From positions 62,001 through 126,000 of the IMG/VR virus record IMGVR_UViG_3300042868_010462: a stretch of 64,000 nucleotides of DNA. The stretch is one strand, 5' to 3'. This DNA is from a virus. Both the position numbers and the translations under genes were made by a program. Every line of letters starts with the position of its first letter. Position 1 is the first letter of the stretch. Under the pieces are notes generated by a model, which was given only the letters and a program-made list of their open reading frames with translations, was not told the DNA's origin and made no database searches. Below, in pieces: positions 48,862 to 58,128 of the stretch.

Positions 48862-49539
48862 TTATTCTTTTTCCTCTTTTCCTGAGTATTTAACCCCCAT
48901 TATTGTACCGATTATACTAAATGCGTTAGTTAATAATATACCTAACATATTTGACCAAGTAGAACCAATCATTTGTGTATCTTTGTTTATTACTAAAGCC
49001 AAAATATACATAAATGTGGTTATAATACCGATAGATATAATAACACCTAATGCAATTCTCACGATGTTACCAATTAATTCGGTTTGTTTTTTCTTTTGTA
49101 GAACATCCAAATCATTAACCGCTGCAGTTTTGGCTTCTTCTGCTTGGATTCTTGCTAATTCTGACTTGGCCATCTCTTGTTGAAGTTCCACACTCATTCT
49201 TTGGTTGTCTTGTTGCCAAGCAAGTAACTCTCTATTTTGAACTTCGAAAGTCATTTTTGCCTCCTCAACCTCTTTCAAAGAAACTTGGAGTTCATCCATT
49301 ATTCTTTGATTTTCAGTATTGAGTTCAATTAGTTCTTTGTTCTTTTCCTGAACTTGTTTTGTTATTTCTAACCTTTTTTTTCTTGTTTCTTTATCTTTAT
49401 CCTTACAATTCTCAACATATTTAGCAAAATCAGGGTCATCTGAAGAGTCAATAATCTTCAAAATATTACCTTCTAAACCAATATTTTTCTTTTCGAGTAA
49501 TTCTATTAACTCTTGTTTTGTTTCCTTATTAAATTTCAT
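48862..49539 (-). CDS. Coiled-coil membrane protein of the two-component operon
   Basis: 225 residues: charged helical N-terminal part, a long coiled coil (about 60-150, with repeated LxE, QxE spacing), then two transmembrane helices (IVRIALGVIISIGIITTFMYILALV and WSNMLGILLTNAFSIIGTIMGV). It begins one base after the response regulator ends, so the three genes form one operon. Possible role: output of the signalling pair. Confidence 0.65.
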   Translation of the reverse strand: MKFNKETKQELIELLEKKNIGLEGNILKIIDSSDDPDFAKYVENCKDKDKETRKKRLEITKQVQEKNKELIELNTENQRIMDELQVSLKEVEEAKMTFEVQNRELLAWQQDNQRMSVELQQEMAKSELARIQAEEAKTAAVNDLDVLQKKKQTELIGNIVRIALGVIISIGIITTFMYILALVINKDTQMIGSTWSNMLGILLTNAFSIIGTIMGVKYSGKEEKE

Positions 49540-49973
49540 TATTTATACACCTTAAATGAGGCAGTTCTTTTTTTATAGCCTTCATAATCTTTTTTGAATT
49601 CTTCTAATCTAGGTTCGATATCATCAGATTTTATAATCCAAAATTGTGCGCCAGCTTGAACAGCTTTAGCTTGTTCTTCAGGTTCATTAGATGAGGATAT
49701 AATCCCTATAACCACATTATTACCATACTCAAAGTTAATCTTTCTAATCAATTCTATACCATCAAAGGAAGAACCAATTATATTTAAATCAACAAATACA
49801 CACTCAGGTCTATCTGAATAATCACCACCCAACCATTTTTGAAAAAGTTTAGCGGCTTCATCAGAACTATTCAATGATTTTAGTGATAAACTAATATCTA
49901 ATAAAGAACAAGCGTCTTCAAAAACTAAATGGAACAAGTCCTCATCATCTACCAACATTAACGAATCAATCAT
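49539..49973 (-). CDS. Response regulator receiver (CheY-like)
   Basis: 144 residues. Acidic pair in MLVDDEDLF (about 7-13), phospho-acceptor Asp in CVFVDLNIIG (about 54), Ser in IGIISSSNEPEE and Lys in FWIIKSDDI, the receiver domain layout. There is no output domain, so it works by protein contact. It lies between the histidine kinase and the coiled-coil protein with overlap/15-nt spacing. Confidence 0.9.
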   Translation of the reverse strand: MIDSLMLVDDEDLFHLVFEDACSLLDISLSLKSLNSSDEAAKLFQKWLGGDYSDRPECVFVDLNIIGSSFDGIELIRKINFEYGNNVVIGIISSSNEPEEQAKAVQAGAQFWIIKSDDIEPRLEEFKKDYEGYKKRTASFKVYK

Positions 49974-49987
49974 TTTTTGTTTTTTTT

Positions 49988-52111
49988 TTATTTTATGTTT
50001 ATTTTCATTTTAGTACCAATATCATTTTTTTCACATGTAATTTCAAATCCGTGTTCTTCTAAAATTGCAACACAAATATTTAACCCTAATCCTGTACCAC
50101 TCTCTTTTTGTCCTTCTTTTCTTGTATATGGTTTTGATAAATGGTCGAAATCTTGTTGAGTGATTCCTCTACCATTATCTTGTATTATTAACAAATCCCC
50201 CTCCATAAATATTTTAACAAATTTCGTATCAGAATCGTTATATTTCAAACCATTTCTTATCAGATTATCAATTGATGTACAAAACAATGACTCATTCACA
50301 TCTTTAGTTATTAATTCCTCGATATGAACCTGACTTTTGTATGAGGTTGTTGTTAAGTAACTTTCTAAAATACTTTTTAGATTACATTCTGTTTTATTTA
50401 ATACAACATCTTTTTTTACTAAGTTTGTAAATTCATAAACACCTTTATAAACTTTTTGAGCATGGCTCAACCCATCTTTAATCATTTTAAATGGTGCTGT
50501 TATTTTTAACTCCTCTATTTGTTCAATAGTTAATCTTCGTTCTAATGAACTAACTCCCCTAGGTATGTATGTGTTAATACCTGAGTGCATATCGTGTCTT
50601 AGAATCTTTGCTGCGTGTTCTAAATAAGTGTTCTTTTTCTCAATTTCTATTGATTGTGTAATTCTATCAGTTATATCTGTTGCAATTTTCATTACTCTTT
50701 GTACTTTACCATCTATATCAAATACAGGATTATATGAAGCTTGAATCCAAACTTTGTTTTTATCTTTAGTAAACCTTAAAAACTCATCAGTAACATATTC
50801 TCCACTTTTTAACAATTTCCAAAACTCTTTATATTCAGGAGATTTTGAATATTCCTTTGAAACAAAAATCTTATGATGTTTACCTTTTAATTCTTTTTCT
50901 TCATAACCCATTTTTTCACAGAATAAACTATTAGCAAACATAATTTTACCATCCAAATCAAACTCAATAACCATATTCGATGTATTAATAGCATTCATCC
51001 TATTTTTTATATCAATTTCTTTTTTCTTGACTTCTGTTACATCATATCTGATTGACATATACCCCAAAAACTTACCATTTTCATCAAAATCACCTTTTAT
51101 ATATGAATCAACCCAATATAAGTTACCATTTTTATCCCTATTTGTAACAATCTCATTCCAAATCTTTTTCTCAACGACAACATCTTTGTACATATTAGCC
51201 CAAAACTCCTTGGGATGTTTACCCGAATTAACAATACTATGGTCTTTTCCTCTTACTTCATCTAAAGACCATCCAGATACTTCCTCAAACTTTTTATTTA
51301 CATATGTTATTCTACCTTTATTGTCCGCTTTAGAAACCAAAACAGATGTATCAACAAACTTTTCGAACTCTTGTAAATTACCTCTCAAAATATTACTTTC
51401 TTTAACCGAATAAGCAAAAGAATATAGTGATGATAACATTTGAGCAAAGTTAACTTCTAATCCAATCCATTCCCTTAATGTTTTACTCTCAATACACACA
51501 ACACCAATTACATCGCCTCTGTACATAATTGGAACATCCAACATAGATTTAATACCAAGGGGTTTCAAATACCCTTCAACAAAACAATATGTTGCGGTAT
51601 GAGTTTCAGCATTGTTTGCAATAATAATCGGATTGATTTCTAAGTGTTCAAAATAGGCGATAAAATCTTTTTTATACATTTCCGCCCCACTATACCATTC
51701 ATCTTCTTTTTTAATATAAAGTTGTTGACAGATAATTGAGGTTTTATCTGAATTATATAACCAAATTGAACATCTATCAGCATCAATTGATTCTGTTACT
51801 TCCTTTGTTAAAGTTTTTGCCCCATCCTTTACATTTCCTTGATAAAATAATGAATTGTGTGATTGTGATATAAGAACTTTGTTAAGTTTTTTGGAGTATT
51901 GTGTTAATTTTATATTATGTTTTAATTTATTAGTATATTCTTTTACCAAGATTGAAAAGAATGGTAAAAAAACAATAAAACAAGATAATTCAATTATTTT
52001 GATTAATTGTAGTGCGTCATTTATAAAAAATAATGAAATCATCTTCATTATAAAGAAAATTGACATAATTAAAACTGAAAAGTAAATAGAAATTTTAACC
52101 TTGATTGACAT
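49988..52111 (-). CDS. Sensor histidine kinase (TM-GAF-PAS-PAS-HisKA-HATPase)
   Basis: 707 residues. Two N-terminal membrane helices (about 7-27 and 37-58); GAF (about 90-235, RCSIWLYNS...GIKSMLDVPIMYRGDVIGVVCIES); PAS 1 (about 250-370, ITYVNKKFEEVSGW...SIRYDVTEV); PAS 2 (about 375-490, FANSLFCEKMGYEEKEL...IATDITDR); H-box AAKILRHDMHSGI (about 503-515); HATPase with N-box SIDNLIRNGLKYND, G1 IQDNGRGI and G2 SGTGLGLNIC. Followed 14 nt later by the receiver gene. A full kinase in a phage is very unusual. TATTTATA lies 19 nt upstream. Confidence 0.93.
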   Translation of the reverse strand: MSIKVKISIYFSVLIMSIFFIMKMISLFFINDALQLIKIIELSCFIVFLPFFSILVKEYTNKLKHNIKLTQYSKKLNKVLISQSHNSLFYQGNVKDGAKTLTKEVTESIDADRCSIWLYNSDKTSIICQQLYIKKEDEWYSGAEMYKKDFIAYFEHLEINPIIIANNAETHTATYCFVEGYLKPLGIKSMLDVPIMYRGDVIGVVCIESKTLREWIGLEVNFAQMLSSLYSFAYSVKESNILRGNLQEFEKFVDTSVLVSKADNKGRITYVNKKFEEVSGWSLDEVRGKDHSIVNSGKHPKEFWANMYKDVVVEKKIWNEIVTNRDKNGNLYWVDSYIKGDFDENGKFLGYMSIRYDVTEVKKKEIDIKNRMNAINTSNMVIEFDLDGKIMFANSLFCEKMGYEEKELKGKHHKIFVSKEYSKSPEYKEFWKLLKSGEYVTDEFLRFTKDKNKVWIQASYNPVFDIDGKVQRVMKIATDITDRITQSIEIEKKNTYLEHAAKILRHDMHSGINTYIPRGVSSLERRLTIEQIEELKITAPFKMIKDGLSHAQKVYKGVYEFTNLVKKDVVLNKTECNLKSILESYLTTTSYKSQVHIEELITKDVNESLFCTSIDNLIRNGLKYNDSDTKFVKIFMEGDLLIIQDNGRGITQQDFDHLSKPYTRKEGQKESGTGLGLNICVAILEEHGFEITCEKNDIGTKMKINIK

Positions 52112-52130
52112 AATTGATAACTTTTTTTTA

Positions 52131-52138
52131 TATAAATA
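52131..52138 (-). promoter_or_regulatory. TATTTATA motif for the two-component operon
   Basis: Exact motif 19 nt upstream of the histidine kinase start; a second copy at 52161 faces the opposite gene. Confidence 0.45.
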
Positions 52139-52160
52139 CTAACTGAACCTAGTTAATTGG

Positions 52161-52168
52161 TATTTATA
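52161..52168 (+). promoter_or_regulatory. TATTTATA promoter-like motif for the endolysin gene
   Basis: Exact motif 17 nt upstream of the start at 52186. Confidence 0.45.
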
Positions 52169-52185
52169 AAAAAAACTATAAAACT

Positions 52186-52989
52186 ATGTTAAAAATCGGT
52201 TCACAAGGAGAATTAGTTAAACAACTCCAAACAAAATTAGGCGTTACTGCCGATGGTGCATTCGGTCCTGGTACTGACAAAGCACTTAAAGAATGGCAAA
52301 CTAAAAATGGTTTAGTTGCTGATGGTATTGCAGGTCCTGCAACACTTGAGAAAATGGGGGTATCTCTTCCAAAAGTCGAAAAAGAGACATTAAAATTGGA
52401 CAAACTTAAAGGACAAATTCCTGATTCAGTAATCAATGAAATTAATGCCAATGGTGAAAAGTTCGGTATTATCACGAATTTGAGATTGACACACTTTTTA
52501 GCACAATGTTCAACAGAATCAGGTAACTTCAAAGCTGTTAATGAGAATCTTAATTACTCAAAGGATGGTTTGATGAAAATTTTTCCAAAGTATTTTCCTG
52601 GTAACTTAGCTGAATCTTACGCTTATAAACCTGAGAAAATTGCATCTCGTGTTTATGGAAGTAGATTGGGTAATGGTGATGAAACAACTAAAGAAGGTTG
52701 GAAATATCGTGGAGCAGGTTTTATACAGTTGACAGGAAAAGACAACTTCAAAAAATTTGGTGAGTTTTTAGGTGAAGATTTAGTAACAAATCCAGACTTA
52801 GTTGCAACGAAATACCCTTTAACTTCCGCAGCATTCTTTTTCAATAGTAACAATCTTTGGTCTGTTTGCGACCGTGGTACTGGTGAAGATGTTGTAACAG
52901 AAGTAAGTAGAAGAGTAAATGGTGGATTCAATGGTTTAGACCACAGAAAACACGAGTTCAAAAGATTCGAAAAATTACTTTTAGCTTAA
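52186..52989 (+). CDS. Endolysin: peptidoglycan-binding domain plus GH19 lysozyme/chitinase
   Basis: 267 residues. N-terminal PG_binding_1 repeats (GSQGELVKQLQTKLGVTADG, about 4-23, and AFGPGTDKALKEWQTK). From about 95 the GH19 fold: THFLAQCSTESGNF with Glu acid (about 100-113), then YRGAGFIQLTGKDNFKKFGE and RRVNGGFNGLDHR. No signal peptide or tag, so it needs a holin to reach the wall. Likely the main lytic enzyme at the end of infection. Confidence 0.92.
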   Translation: MLKIGSQGELVKQLQTKLGVTADGAFGPGTDKALKEWQTKNGLVADGIAGPATLEKMGVSLPKVEKETLKLDKLKGQIPDSVINEINANGEKFGIITNLRLTHFLAQCSTESGNFKAVNENLNYSKDGLMKIFPKYFPGNLAESYAYKPEKIASRVYGSRLGNGDETTKEGWKYRGAGFIQLTGKDNFKKFGEFLGEDLVTNPDLVATKYPLTSAAFFFNSNNLWSVCDRGTGEDVVTEVSRRVNGGFNGLDHRKHEFKRFEKLLLA

Positions 52990-52996
52990 AAAAATT

Positions 52997-53026
52997 AAAC
53001 CCCACTTTTTAGGTGGGGTTTTTTAT
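52997..53026. terminator. Hairpin terminator
   Basis: AACCCCAC/GTGGGGTT hairpin with T-run, after the endolysin and opposing the phosphoesterase. Confidence 0.8.
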
Positions 53027-53706
53027 TATAAGAACTCAATTTCGTTTGTCTCAGGATTCCATTCGATTGTAAGTGGTTTGTGATGGTAATTATAACTTTC
53101 ATTTAATACTGCGGCATTAATGTAGTGAGTGTCACCATCAAATGTGTAACCATATCCTGTGTGAATGTGTCCACACACATGAATCTTTGGTTTAATTTCT
53201 TTGATTCTATCAGTCAATAATTCACAACCAAGATTTTCAGGTCTACCAATTACTTTATCAACATAACCATAAGCAGGTCCGTGAGTAATTAATATGTCTG
53301 TATTATTTGGAATGTTACCCCACTTTTCTTTTAACTCATAACCATTCCTTGGAAGATTGAATGCCCAATTATAAAACTCAGGTTGCCAAGGACTACCATA
53401 AACACTTACAAGTTTTTCACCCACCAATACTTCATTATCTTCTATATATGTTATGTCACTATAGAAGTCCAAGATTTCTTTTACTTTCTCAGTATTGATT
53501 TGGAATCCCCAATCGTGGTTACCCGCAATGAATACTTTGTGAGTGTAATTGTCCAAACTATTGTACCATTTACAGAACTCACGAATTTCGTGTTCATAAC
53601 CCATAGAAGATATATCACCAGCATGGATTAACAAATCACCACCAGGTAAATCATCAGTAACAAACTTGTGTTTGTTGTGTGTGTCAGATATAAATGTTAT
53701 TTTCAT
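53026..53706 (-). CDS. Calcineurin-like metallophosphoesterase
   Basis: 226 residues. Metal ligands in order: FISDTHNKH (DxH), LLIHAGDIS (GDxx), FIAGNHDWGF (GNHD), ITHGPAYG and HVCGHIHTGYG (GHxH). This is a Mn/Fe-dependent phosphodiesterase; possible substrates are nucleotides, cyclic nucleotides or phosphorylated proteins. Solo gene, no domain besides the catalytic one. Confidence 0.9.
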   Translation of the reverse strand: MKITFISDTHNKHKFVTDDLPGGDLLIHAGDISSMGYEHEIREFCKWYNSLDNYTHKVFIAGNHDWGFQINTEKVKEILDFYSDITYIEDNEVLVGEKLVSVYGSPWQPEFYNWAFNLPRNGYELKEKWGNIPNNTDILITHGPAYGYVDKVIGRPENLGCELLTDRIKEIKPKIHVCGHIHTGYGYTFDGDTHYINAAVLNESYNYHHKPLTIEWNPETNEIEFL

Positions 53707-53769
53707 AATTGTTGTATTGTCTTTATTTTAATACAAATATAAAGATATTTATGAATAAAAAATACAAAA

Positions 53770-54750
53770 ATGAAAACAATTATTAGATTAACAGAAAATG
53801 ATTTATACAAAATTGTTAAGAGAGTAATCTCAGAACAAGTAAGTGATGAAAACAAAGCAGGAAATTACCTTAAAAATAGTGTCCCATATTCTTTCAAAGG
53901 TCTATTTCCAATAAGACCAGATGTACAAAGTGCAACAATAACCTTCGATAGAACCCTTGGTAACATACCATCACCTCAAATTACCAAACAACCTATCAAT
54001 GTTGCAGGTATTGAAAATGGTGTTCATTTTTTTATTAAAGATGAATCAGAAAGTCTGAAGTCTTATTTGAACTCCGTTTTGACTATGAACCTAAATAGTC
54101 TTGCAGGAAAACTAACAATAAATGGACAACCTTTAGACCAAGGGAGACCAGTTGACGAACCAAATGTAGGACCTACTTTTTACACAATTAGTAATGAGTT
54201 TAATAAATTGATTGGTGACCTTTCTTCAGGATTAGGTTTGTCAGGAAATCTGAACCCAAACAACGTTATGACATTTGTTAATTCAGTACCATCTATGACT
54301 AGAGATGAATTAAATAATATTATGAGAGCTGTAGAAAGTTTCAGAAAAGCATTCGGAAACTTCAAGACTGAGTTTGAAAAAAAGGGTGTTCAAGGACTTG
54401 ATTTAGGTAAATTTTCTAACGTTGAAAAATATGGTCAAGCTTACTTTGGTGATAAAATGCAAGTGTATCTAACATTACAAGTTGATGATACAGGTGATGA
54501 CCAATTGGATTCTAAATATGAAACATTCCGTGATATGATTGGACAACAATATTTGGAATTTGTAAAAAATGGAATAAAACAGAATAACATTTTTATACCT
54601 TCTTTAGAATCATTGTTTAAGGCGAGTCCAAGAATTAAAAACGAAATTGATAAAGGCGGTATTGGGGGAATGAACAAACTAAATCCTAAAATAAGTAAAC
54701 TTGTTGTTGTGGTTTATTCACCAAATCCTGGAGGTGTAGAACTTGCTTAA
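53770..54750 (+). CDS. Tagged hypothetical protein
   Basis: 326 residues. The N-terminal tag MKTIIRLTENDLYKIVKRVISEQ gives LTE-N and ISE-Q and is nearly identical to the tag of the protein at 55585 (RLTESDLVKLVKRVISEQ). The rest is soluble and mixed (TITFDRTLGNIPSPQ..., VVVVYSPNPGGVEL). Probably a packaged or structural protein. Confidence 0.6.
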   Translation: MKTIIRLTENDLYKIVKRVISEQVSDENKAGNYLKNSVPYSFKGLFPIRPDVQSATITFDRTLGNIPSPQITKQPINVAGIENGVHFFIKDESESLKSYLNSVLTMNLNSLAGKLTINGQPLDQGRPVDEPNVGPTFYTISNEFNKLIGDLSSGLGLSGNLNPNNVMTFVNSVPSMTRDELNNIMRAVESFRKAFGNFKTEFEKKGVQGLDLGKFSNVEKYGQAYFGDKMQVYLTLQVDDTGDDQLDSKYETFRDMIGQQYLEFVKNGIKQNNIFIPSLESLFKASPRIKNEIDKGGIGGMNKLNPKISKLVVVVYSPNPGGVELA

Positions 54751-54758
54751 AATATAAA

Positions 54759-54785
54759 AACACTACTTACGTAGTGTTTTTTTTT
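54759..54785. terminator. Hairpin terminator
   Basis: AACACTAC/GTAGTGTT hairpin with long T-run after the tagged gene. Confidence 0.8.
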
Positions 54786-55506
54786 ACCATTCCTTGTCTT
54801 GGAAGTCTGTGTAGTAAACCTTATTAGTGTAGTTAAATGAAAACTTTTCATTCTTGATTAGAGTTTTACAATAGTCTTTGTTTGGAAGTGATTTAGATAA
54901 GTAACTCATAAATGTTCTATCAATCCAAGCGGCTAATACATCATCCTTGTCATTACTATTGATATTCATCTTTTCTTCTGAGGATAGTGAATTGAACCAA
55001 GTCATAGCTAATGTGTAACTTTTATCAGTTATTCTATCAAAGTGAACTTCAACAGACTCAACTAATCTACCATTGTAAATCAACTCCACTCTAAAATCAT
55101 ACTTTGTTTTGTACTCAACAATACTATCAACGTAGAAAATAGAAAAAGGAATGTAATTCAAAGAATAATTTACCTTTTGATTCAAGTCAATTTTTAATCT
55201 TGTGGTATTGAAAGAAATGAAACTAGGTTTTGAATGATTGTCAATTGAAAAAACAGAATTAACCTCAGTTACATATTTTTGGGCATCAACAAACATAATA
55301 TCATCACCATCGAAGTAATGTTTGTTTTTATTAACATCATTACCTTCAGCAATGTACAATTTGTTAGTTCTTATGATACCATTAGTAACATCAGAAATTG
55401 TGTCAATTGATTTAGATGGTAATGTTAAATCACCTACCATCATTGTAACTTGACAAAAAATAGATGTGGAAACCAAAAATGAAAGGAATAAAATACTTGT
55501 TCTCAT
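54784..55506 (-). CDS. Secreted beta-rich hypothetical protein
   Basis: 240 residues with signal peptide (MRTSILFLSFLVSTSIFCQ), then a beta-strand-rich mature domain and a helical end. No family recognised; export implies a periplasmic or surface role. Confidence 0.55.
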   Translation of the reverse strand: MRTSILFLSFLVSTSIFCQVTMMVGDLTLPSKSIDTISDVTNGIIRTNKLYIAEGNDVNKNKHYFDGDDIMFVDAQKYVTEVNSVFSIDNHSKPSFISFNTTRLKIDLNQKVNYSLNYIPFSIFYVDSIVEYKTKYDFRVELIYNGRLVESVEVHFDRITDKSYTLAMTWFNSLSSEEKMNINSNDKDDVLAAWIDRTFMSYLSKSLPNKDYCKTLIKNEKFSFNYTNKVYYTDFQDKEW

Positions 55507-55584
55507 AATCTCATCGTTTTTTTTTACAAGATAAACATATTTATTATAAAATAATAGAAAATAAAAAAAATTAAAAAATAAATT

Positions 55585-55962
55585 ATGAGAAGAACTGTAA
55601 GATTAACTGAAAGTGATTTAGTTAAATTAGTAAAAAGAGTAATCAGTGAACAAGCAACAAGTTGTATGGAACCATTACAATCTCATTTAGAGGGTATGAT
55701 GAACTTAGGTCCTAATTTCAAAGAAGGCCAAAAGAAACCATATAGAGATTTGCTTATTCAAAATTGTAGTGCTCTTGAAAGTTACATAAAAAGTAACCCT
55801 AATGTACAATTTGGTACAGAAACATTAAAAGCAAATAAGACAGCATTTGCATGTGTAACTTCTGTTAATTTTGGCAACAAAGAAGAGGATAAAGATATGG
55901 CTGTTGCTTTAGCTAAAGTTGGGGCTTTTGTAAATTGTGTAAAAGGTTCTGGTGGTAAATAA
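55585..55962 (+). CDS. Tagged small Cys-containing protein
   Basis: 125 residues. MRRTVRLTESDLVKLVKRVISEQ carries LTE-S and ISE-Q. The remainder has four Cys (SCMEPL, NCSALE, ACVTS, NCVKG), suggesting disulphides after export or metal binding. Likely a packaged protein; no known fold. Confidence 0.6.
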   Translation: MRRTVRLTESDLVKLVKRVISEQATSCMEPLQSHLEGMMNLGPNFKEGQKKPYRDLLIQNCSALESYIKSNPNVQFGTETLKANKTAFACVTSVNFGNKEEDKDMAVALAKVGAFVNCVKGSGGK

Positions 55963-55988
55963 AAAAAAAGGATAATTATTATAAAAAA

Positions 55989-56019
55989 AACGAACTTAAA
56001 CTAAGTTCGTTTTTTTTTA
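55989..56019. terminator. Hairpin terminator
   Basis: AACGAACTTA/TAAGTTCG hairpin with T-run, between converging genes. Confidence 0.8.
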
Positions 56020-56020
56020 T

Positions 56021-56509
56021 TTAATCGAAGTGTGTTACTAAATAATCATTCTTTTGACTATAATATATAGACACAAAAAACATCTTTTTTTCTGATGAGT
56101 TCTTTGATTTATATTCTATTACGATTCTTTCACCTTTATCCGATAAAAAATGTCTTGAGCTATGATAAGGAGTTCCCTCTTCATACAAAAAGGTTAAAAA
56201 TAAAAATTTTTTTTCGATATCAGAATTACTATTAAGCACCAATAGATTTTCATATTCATAAAAAGTAATTAAATTATTTTGTTCCTCAATTATTCTATCA
56301 TCATCGAGTGTACGTATTTGTTTTATGTTAGAATCCAAAGTGTCTATTCTACTATCAATTAAATCAGTTTTATTAAAATAAAAACCAATTTCTTTGAGTC
56401 CTTCTAATTCTAATGAATCCCATGTTGGTTCAGAATTAGGTATTCTTGATTGAGAATTAATATTTTGGGATGTAAAAACGAACAAGAAAAATAAAATTAA
56501 ATTTTTCAT
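56021..56509 (-). CDS. Exported hypothetical protein
   Basis: 162 residues with an N-terminal signal (MKNLILFFLFVFTSQNINSQ), then a Ser/Thr/Asp-rich beta-rich domain. No family recognised. Confidence 0.5.
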   Translation of the reverse strand: MKNLILFFLFVFTSQNINSQSRIPNSEPTWDSLELEGLKEIGFYFNKTDLIDSRIDTLDSNIKQIRTLDDDRIIEEQNNLITFYEYENLLVLNSNSDIEKKFLFLTFLYEEGTPYHSSRHFLSDKGERIVIEYKSKNSSEKKMFFVSIYYSQKNDYLVTHFD

Positions 56510-56572
56510 ACTTACTAATATTATATGTTTATAAATAAATTATATATACTCAAAAAAAAAGTTTTAGAAAAT

Positions 56573-57130
56573 TTAATCCCACCAACCTCTCATACCAGAA
56601 CCATCAAATTGGTCATCCCAATCTTTTTCCTTGTCGAACTTATCGTAGTCTTGTCCCTTCAATATTTCCCACAATTCATTCCATTCTTCATTTTCAAGCT
56701 CAGTAACCCTATTGAAATATTTGTTGTTGAATTCTTTTTCTTCATCAGAATCATAGTCAACTAGTTCAAAATAATCAGGTTTATCCTCACAAGGAACAAA
56801 TTCGATTTTACTGGTATTGTAACCTCTACCCAATTCTTTTTCAACGATGTCAAAGTATCTGTCCTCACGGATATTCTTTAGGATTTCAACAACTCTGTTC
56901 ATTTTATCAACTTTCTTGAATCGTGGTTTTTCTACCTCATTTCCTTTCACCTTGAGGTTTTTAGCCATATGTTCAGTAGATATCTCAATGAACCTCAAAG
57001 TCCCATTATAATCCCACCAGTGATGATTCCATAGGGCTTTTCTAAATCTCCAAATGTTTTTTAAAAAGTTAGGTAAATCTTTGAATAGGAATATTCGCAA
57101 TTCATCATACCAAGTATATCCGTAAGCCAT
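56573..57130 (-). CDS. Conserved large-phage hypothetical protein
   Basis: 185 residues, Trp- and Asp-rich: LKNIWRFRKALWNHHWWDYNGTL near 24-46, then an acidic second half (DYDSDEEKEFNNKYF, DYDKFDKEKDWDDQFDG). Resembles a family in huge phages without known role. Confidence 0.55.
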   Translation of the reverse strand: MAYGYTWYDELRIFLFKDLPNFLKNIWRFRKALWNHHWWDYNGTLRFIEISTEHMAKNLKVKGNEVEKPRFKKVDKMNRVVEILKNIREDRYFDIVEKELGRGYNTSKIEFVPCEDKPDYFELVDYDSDEEKEFNNKYFNRVTELENEEWNELWEILKGQDYDKFDKEKDWDDQFDGSGMRGWWD

Positions 57131-57145
57131 AAATTTTTGTTTTGA

Positions 57146-57400
57146 TTAAAATAAGAAAAATTGTGAAATGTTTGAAAGAAAGTTCCCTTTCTTTTTTCGT
57201 GTTTTAGAAAGTTTACCTTTTTTTTCTTTTTCGAAATTGGAACTAAGTTGCCCCATCTGTTTGTCAGTTAATTCTTTGTTCCATTTTTTGACATACAACT
57301 CGAACAATCTTTCAGTTGTTCTCACTTGTTCTTCGTTCTGACAAGAATCAAGAACTTTCATAACCCAAGTGTATTGATTTAGTAACTCGTGCTTTGTCAT
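57146..57400 (-). CDS. Small basic hypothetical protein
   Basis: 84 residues: helical N-terminal part, then a Lys-rich end KKGKLSKTRKKKGNFLSN. No family recognised; 15 nt from the upstream gene. Confidence 0.5.
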   Translation of the reverse strand: MTKHELLNQYTWVMKVLDSCQNEEQVRTTERLFELYVKKWNKELTDKQMGQLSSNFEKEKKGKLSKTRKKKGNFLSNISQFFLF

Positions 57401-57457
57401 TTCGATTTATTTTATTGGGTGAACAAATATTTCTCAGACAAAGATAAGTTTTATAAT

Positions 57458-57760
57458 CTAATCCTCAAAATATTTTACATATTTTTTTATTGTTTGTCTT
57501 CTTTTTTTGTCGTCCACATCCGCAAATACATCAACAAGTAAATTATCAATTTTATCAATCAACTTTTTAAAGTTACCTCTTACAGGAACTGACTTGTCAT
57601 CAACTAAAATCCTATATTTACCAAAGTATTCCTGAAATTCTGTTGGAACTTCATTGACTGGAAAATTTCTCCTCAAATAAACTAAAACTTTATCGTCAGC
57701 TTCTGTGTATTTGGCAAGTATATCCTCTTTTTCTTCTTCTGTAAGTACTATTCTTTTCAT
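57458..57760 (-). CDS. Tagged small protein
   Basis: 100 residues from the ATG at 57760 (MKRIVLTEEEKEDILAKYTE); the upstream extension looks like leader sequence and is rejected. The first residues match the tag family (LTE). The rest is helical and basic. Confidence 0.6.
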   Translation of the reverse strand: MKRIVLTEEEKEDILAKYTEADDKVLVYLRRNFPVNEVPTEFQEYFGKYRILVDDKSVPVRGNFKKLIDKIDNLLVDVFADVDDKKRRQTIKKYVKYFED

Positions 57761-57765
57761 ATTTA

Positions 57766-57773
57766 TATAAATA
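57766..57773 (-). promoter_or_regulatory. TATTTATA motif
   Basis: Exact motif 5 nt upstream of the start at 57760; the short gap suggests a near-leaderless transcript. Confidence 0.3.
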
Positions 57774-57808
57774 TTGATGATTATAACAAATTTACTTATT
57801 TTAATCAA

Positions 57809-58084
57809 ATGAAGAAAGGATTATGGATTTTATTGAATAAAGTTTTCAAAAAGGATTTAGAGCTTCTTTATGGTATAGGTAGTGATGTAGAAATAACTAA
57901 CATTATATTCAGTACAAATAATAAAATTCACGTGATTAGTTGTAAGTTAAAAATCGGAGATGTTAAGTTGTATGAAGACATAGGTGAAACAGGTTTAAAT
58001 TATCTATTTGAAGAATCTTGGAAGTATTTGGGATTTTATGATAAAAATTTTATGCTACAAATATCTTTTGATTTGACATTTTAA
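57809..58084 (+). CDS. Small hypothetical protein
   Basis: 91 residues (MKKGLWILLNKVFKKDLELL...), mixed helix and strand. No family recognised. Confidence 0.5.
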   Translation: MKKGLWILLNKVFKKDLELLYGIGSDVEITNIIFSTNNKIHVISCKLKIGDVKLYEDIGETGLNYLFEESWKYLGFYDKNFMLQISFDLTF

Positions 58085-58128
58085 ATTAATGTGATTATTA
58101 TTCATTCAATAAAACATTACAATTTAAA

